DNA of 64,000 bases from Streptantibioticus cattleyicolor NRRL 8057 = DSM 46488 (lineage in GTDB: Bacteria; Actinomycetota; Actinomycetes; Streptomycetales; Streptomycetaceae), in contig NC_017586.1 in NCBI RefSeq assembly GCF_000240165.1, forward strand, positions 248,001 through 312,000. Reading direction: 5' to 3'. Below, one piece after another: positions 61,163 to 64,000 of the stretch (its first letter is position 1; each line of letters opens with the position of its first letter). Below the pieces are notes generated by a model. The model searched no databases. It was not told the origin of the DNA and worked only from the letters and a program-made list of their open reading frames with translations. Position numbers and translations under genes: made by a program.

Positions 61163-62272
61163 GTGTCCGGCAAGCACGCGGCCCCGCGTTCCCGTTCCTC
61201 CTGGCCGGCCGCGGGGGTGTTGTGTCTGGCCGGGGCGCTGGCCCTGGGGTGCGCGGGACCGTGCCCCGGTGGTGCCGCGCGGCGCGCGGGCGACCGGCTG
61301 TGGGTCGATCCGCACACCGACGCCCGGCGCACCTCGCGGGTGTGGACCGAGCGGGGCCGGGAGGACGACGCGGAGTTGCTGGGCCGGATGGCGGCGCAGC
61401 CCACCGCGGTGTGGCTGGGTGACCGTGATCCGCTGGAGCGGGCACGCGCGGTGACCCGGGCGGCGGCGCTGGAGGGCCGGGTGCCGGTGCTGGTGGCGTA
61501 CGACATCCCGCACCGGGACTGCGGCCAGTACTCCCGGGGCGGCGCGCCGGACGGGCGGGCGTACCGGCGGTGGATCCGCCGGCTGGCGGCCGGGGTGGGC
61601 GTCCGCCGGGCGATCGTGGTGCTGGAGCCGGACGCGGTGGCCCAGTGGGTGACCGGCTGCCCGGCCGCCGAGCGGGACGGGGAGAGCCGCCTCGCGCTGC
61701 TGGCGGACGCGGTGCGCACCCTCAAGGCGCTGCCGGCCACCTCGGTCTACCTCGACGCGGGCAACGCCGGCTGGGTGCCCGATCCGGCGCGGATCGCCCC
61801 GGCGTTGCGGGAGGCGGGGGTGGCGGAGGCCGACGGGTTCGCGCTCAACGTCTCCAACTTCCAGACGACGCGGGTGAGCCGGCGTTACGGGCGGCGGCTG
61901 TCGCGGCTGCTGGGCGGCGCCCACTACGTGATCGACACCAGCCGTAACGGCCGTGGCCCGGCCGACGGGCGCGGGGACGGTCCGGCGGCCGGCGAGGAGG
62001 GCTGGTGCAATCCGCCGGACCGGGCGCTGGGTGCCGCGCCCACCACCGACACCGGTGATCCGCTGATCGACGCCTATCTGTGGATCAAGGTGCCCGGCGA
62101 GTCCGACGGCGCCTGCCGGGGCGGTCCGCCGGCCGGGCAGTGGTGGTCGGAGTACGCGCTGGGGCTGGCCCGTGCGGCCCGGCACGGGGGGCGCCGGGCC
62201 GCTTCCGGGGGCGGGGGGTTCAGCTCACGTGCAGCCAGCGGGCCGCCGACGGGGTTCCCCGGGGGTCGGTGA
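61163..62272 (+). CDS. Glycoside hydrolase family 6 protein (cellulase-like)
   Basis: The 369-residue protein has a signal region (VLCLAGALALGC) and a GH6 domain: LWVDPHTDARR, VPVLVAYDIPHRDCGQYSRGG with the catalytic-site Asp, AIVVLEPDAVAQW, SVYLDAGNAGWV, GFALNVSNFQTT, YVIDTSRNGRGP, WCNPPDRALG and LWIKVPGESDG. It cleaves beta-1,4-glucan. GTG 61163 has GAGGAG 8 nt upstream; GTG 61148 is possible. In Streptomyces a GH6 protein is encoded with cslA and glxA for a hyphal-tip glucan. Its last 53 nt overlap the convergent glxA-like gene, and the final ~20 residues look non-conserved. Confidence 0.9.
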   Translation: MSGKHAAPRSRSSWPAAGVLCLAGALALGCAGPCPGGAARRAGDRLWVDPHTDARRTSRVWTERGREDDAELLGRMAAQPTAVWLGDRDPLERARAVTRAAALEGRVPVLVAYDIPHRDCGQYSRGGAPDGRAYRRWIRRLAAGVGVRRAIVVLEPDAVAQWVTGCPAAERDGESRLALLADAVRTLKALPATSVYLDAGNAGWVPDPARIAPALREAGVAEADGFALNVSNFQTTRVSRRYGRRLSRLLGGAHYVIDTSRNGRGPADGRGDGPAAGEEGWCNPPDRALGAAPTTDTGDPLIDAYLWIKVPGESDGACRGGPPAGQWWSEYALGLARAARHGGRRAASGGGGFSSRAASGPPTGFPGGR

Positions 62273-64000
62273 CGAAGACCATGTACCAGCCGGGCGGGAC
62301 CAGAGAGGGGTCGGCGGGCACGGTGACGGTGAGGGTGTCGCCGTGCCGGGCGACGGGCAGCGCGATGGAGCGCTGTTCGACGTCGGTGACGTGGGTGACG
62401 GCGCTGGGCCGCATCAGCCGGGCGGTGGCCACCGGGGTGGCGGCGGGCACCCGGAAGGCGGCGGTGGCTCCGCGATGCACCTCGGCCGGGCCGCCGGTGA
62501 GCCGCGGGCGGGTGCGGCCGTACAGGTAGGGCGGGGTGTAGACCTCGATGCGCTGTTCGAAGGCGGCGGGTTCGGTGTCGGCCTTGTCGGCGAAGAGCGG
62601 GTTGGAGCCGAAGACGGCGATCCGGCCGTCCGGGAGCAGCAGCGCCTCGGCGTGGTAGTCGCGGCCGACGGCGGGCGCGGCGGCCGGGTGGAAGACGCGG
62701 CGGGCGGGGTCGTAGAACTGGGCGCGCAGGATGTCGCTGGCCTCCTTGCCCCGGTAGTCGCGCGAGCCGCCGGTGGTGAAGACGTGGTCGTCGGGGGTGA
62801 GGACGGCGTTGAGGTAGCGGGTGCCTTCGGCGAGGGCGGGTCCGGGGCGGTAGGCGGGGTGCGCGGCGGTGAGGTCGACGGTGCCGGTGCGGGCGGTGGA
62901 GCGGTGGGATTCGCCGACCCCGCCGCCGCCGAGGATCATCACGGTCTGCCGCTGGGCCGGGGGCAGCAGCACGGAGGCGGAGGTCTCGGTCTGGTCGGCG
63001 TCGGGCAGCCCGGGGACGGGGGCGAAGGTGTTGGCGCGCGGGTTCCACACCCCGGGGGTACGTCCCTGGTCGGCGGGGCCGTAGCCGGCGTTGGAGCCGG
63101 AGTAGAAGAGGTTGCCGCCCTTGGTGAGGAAGAGCGCCGGGTAGGTGGGGAAGTAGCGTTTGGGCCCGGTGTGCCAGGTGCGGGTGCGCGGGTCGAAGAT
63201 CTCGTTGTCGCCGGGGATGATCTCGCCCATGTCGTCGAGTCCGGAGACGGCGAGCACGCGTCCGTCGGCCAGGGTGACCAGCGTGGGGTACCAGCGGGCC
63301 TGGGCCATCGGGTCGACGGGGACGTACCGTTCGGCGGTGGCGTCGAACTCGTACGCCTGCTTGATGCCCTGGAAGTCCTTCTTGTCGAGGCCGAGTTTGG
63401 TGGCCAGGCCGTAGTGGTTGCGGGCGTCGGCGCCGGTCAGGCCGGCGATGCGGTACTGGTCGGCGGTGTTGGCGATGCCGGCCTCGCCCTCGCGTACCGC
63501 TTCGACGTAGACGCGAGCCTCGCTGGCGGTGACGGTGACCTTGGCGGCGCGTCCGGTGCCGGTGACGTGTTTGACGCCCCGGGGCACCAGGACGGCGAAC
63601 TGCGAGCGGAACTCCTTGCCGCGGGTGCCGCGGAAGAGCGTGCCCTTGGGCAGCAGCCGGGGGTGGTCGGGGTCCTCGTTCTTGACCACCATGGCGCCGC
63701 CGGCCCGGTGGACGTCGCCGGCGAGCCTTTCGTAGCGTGCGGTGCCGCCGGCCACCAGCAGGTTGCCGTCGGGGAGTTGGGCGTGGCCCGCGCAGAACAT
63801 GTCCTTGGGGGTGGGGATCTCCTTGAAGGTGTTCCTGGCCGGGTCCCACAGCACGCTGCGGAAGGAGCCGGCCTTGAAGTTCTTCTCGTCGTTGCCGGAG
63901 CCGGCGATCAGCAGCACCTTGCCGGTGTGGAGCAGGGCGGCGTGGATGGCGTTGACGCGGTGGGCGGCGGGCACGGCGAGCAGGTCCCAGTGGCCGTAAC
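62220..64000 (-). CDS. glxA: GlxA-like copper radical oxidase (5' end outside window)
   Basis: At least 593 residues remain; the N-terminus lies beyond the right edge, where the frame continues as YGHWDLLAVPAAHRVNAIHAALL. Kelch-type propeller repeats follow, with FCAGHAQLPDG (the Cys that cross-links to a Tyr), RWYPTLVTLADG (Tyr), RDYHAEALLLPDGR (His ligand) and a C-terminal Ig-like domain (YTPPYLYGRTRPRL...WLHVS). This is the GlxA/galactose oxidase type, needed for cslA-dependent glycan at hyphal tips in Streptomyces. It converges with the GH6 gene. Confidence 0.9.
   Translation of the reverse strand, partial: YGHWDLLAVPAAHRVNAIHAALLHTGKVLLIAGSGNDEKNFKAGSFRSVLWDPARNTFKEIPTPKDMFCAGHAQLPDGNLLVAGGTARYERLAGDVHRAGGAMVVKNEDPDHPRLLPKGTLFRGTRGKEFRSQFAVLVPRGVKHVTGTGRAAKVTVTASEARVYVEAVREGEAGIANTADQYRIAGLTGADARNHYGLATKLGLDKKDFQGIKQAYEFDATAERYVPVDPMAQARWYPTLVTLADGRVLAVSGLDDMGEIIPGDNEIFDPRTRTWHTGPKRYFPTYPALFLTKGGNLFYSGSNAGYGPADQGRTPGVWNPRANTFAPVPGLPDADQTETSASVLLPPAQRQTVMILGGGGVGESHRSTARTGTVDLTAAHPAYRPGPALAEGTRYLNAVLTPDDHVFTTGGSRDYRGKEASDILRAQFYDPARRVFHPAAAPAVGRDYHAEALLLPDGRIAVFGSNPLFADKADTEPAAFEQRIEVYTPPYLYGRTRPRLTGGPAEVHRGATAAFRVPAATPVATARLMRPSAVTHVTDVEQRSIALPVARHGDTLTVTVPADPSLVPPGWYMVFVTDPRGTPSAARWLHVS

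Overview
The window is about 64 kb of very GC-rich, gene-dense DNA. Strong GC third-position bias, GTG starts, GGAGG-type ribosome binding sites, SpoIIE-type phosphatases, a DUF2637 protein, an actinobacterial M-box and a glxA/GH6 pair together point to a Streptomyces or close relative. No rRNA, tRNA or CRISPR array was seen. All assignments come from reading sequence motifs; no database search was run.

Layout. 0-2.7 kb: a minus-strand operon of a SnoaL-like protein, an SRPBCC protein, a KASIII-like enzyme and a truncated ThDP enzyme, looking like a small specialised-metabolite locus. 2.8-7.8 kb: exported proteins (a Tat DyP peroxidase, a beta-helix lipoprotein, an anchored protein, an S15-type hydrolase broken by a frameshift). 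7.9-9.1 kb: a tRNA-dependent cyclodipeptide synthase and a decayed ctaD fragment. 9.2-11.9 kb: a divergent DevR/DevS (DosR/DosS-like) pair with two back-to-back DevR boxes. 12.6-15.4 kb: CsoR-type operators, a copper chaperone and a CopA ATPase. 15.4-17.6 kb: an NRAMP-like metal transporter behind an M-box riboswitch and a possible 24-codon leader ORF. 18.5-25.3 kb: a 5-oxoproline locus (DUF969/DUF979 membrane pair, Pcp, DUF2891, GntR regulator, PxpABC) with two related 21-nt operator candidates.

25.7-39.2 kb: a stress or dormancy neighbourhood. It holds a GAF/SpoIIE phosphatase, a ctaD, an F420-reductase-like protein, a YbdK ligase, a CBS protein (Hrp1-like), a PolX-type protein, an Rv2629-like protein, a DUF1876 (Rv1738-like) protein and a PRTase-hydrolase fusion (Rv0571c-like). 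Several are homologues of Mycobacterium DosR-regulon genes, which fits the DevR/DevS pair upstream. 41.0-45.1 kb: a second ctaD with ctaF, nsrR and a flavohaemoprotein, with two candidate NsrR operators, suggesting a nitric-oxide-responsive module.

45-53 kb: membrane and secreted proteins, a SpoIIE phosphatase, an IS5-family element with a -1 frameshift site, then about 1.1 kb of non-coding nested palindromes and direct repeats. 53.7-56.7 kb: a 67-residue peptide gene with a strong RBS, two unrecognised helical proteins and a cytoplasmic S12-type serine hydrolase in one tight operon; this is the best candidate for an undescribed peptide-modifying system. 56.8-64 kb: an STAS protein, a polysaccharide deacetylase, a membrane protein, an Fpg/Nei glycosylase, an APC permease, a GH6 protein and a GlxA-like copper radical oxidase cut by the right edge.
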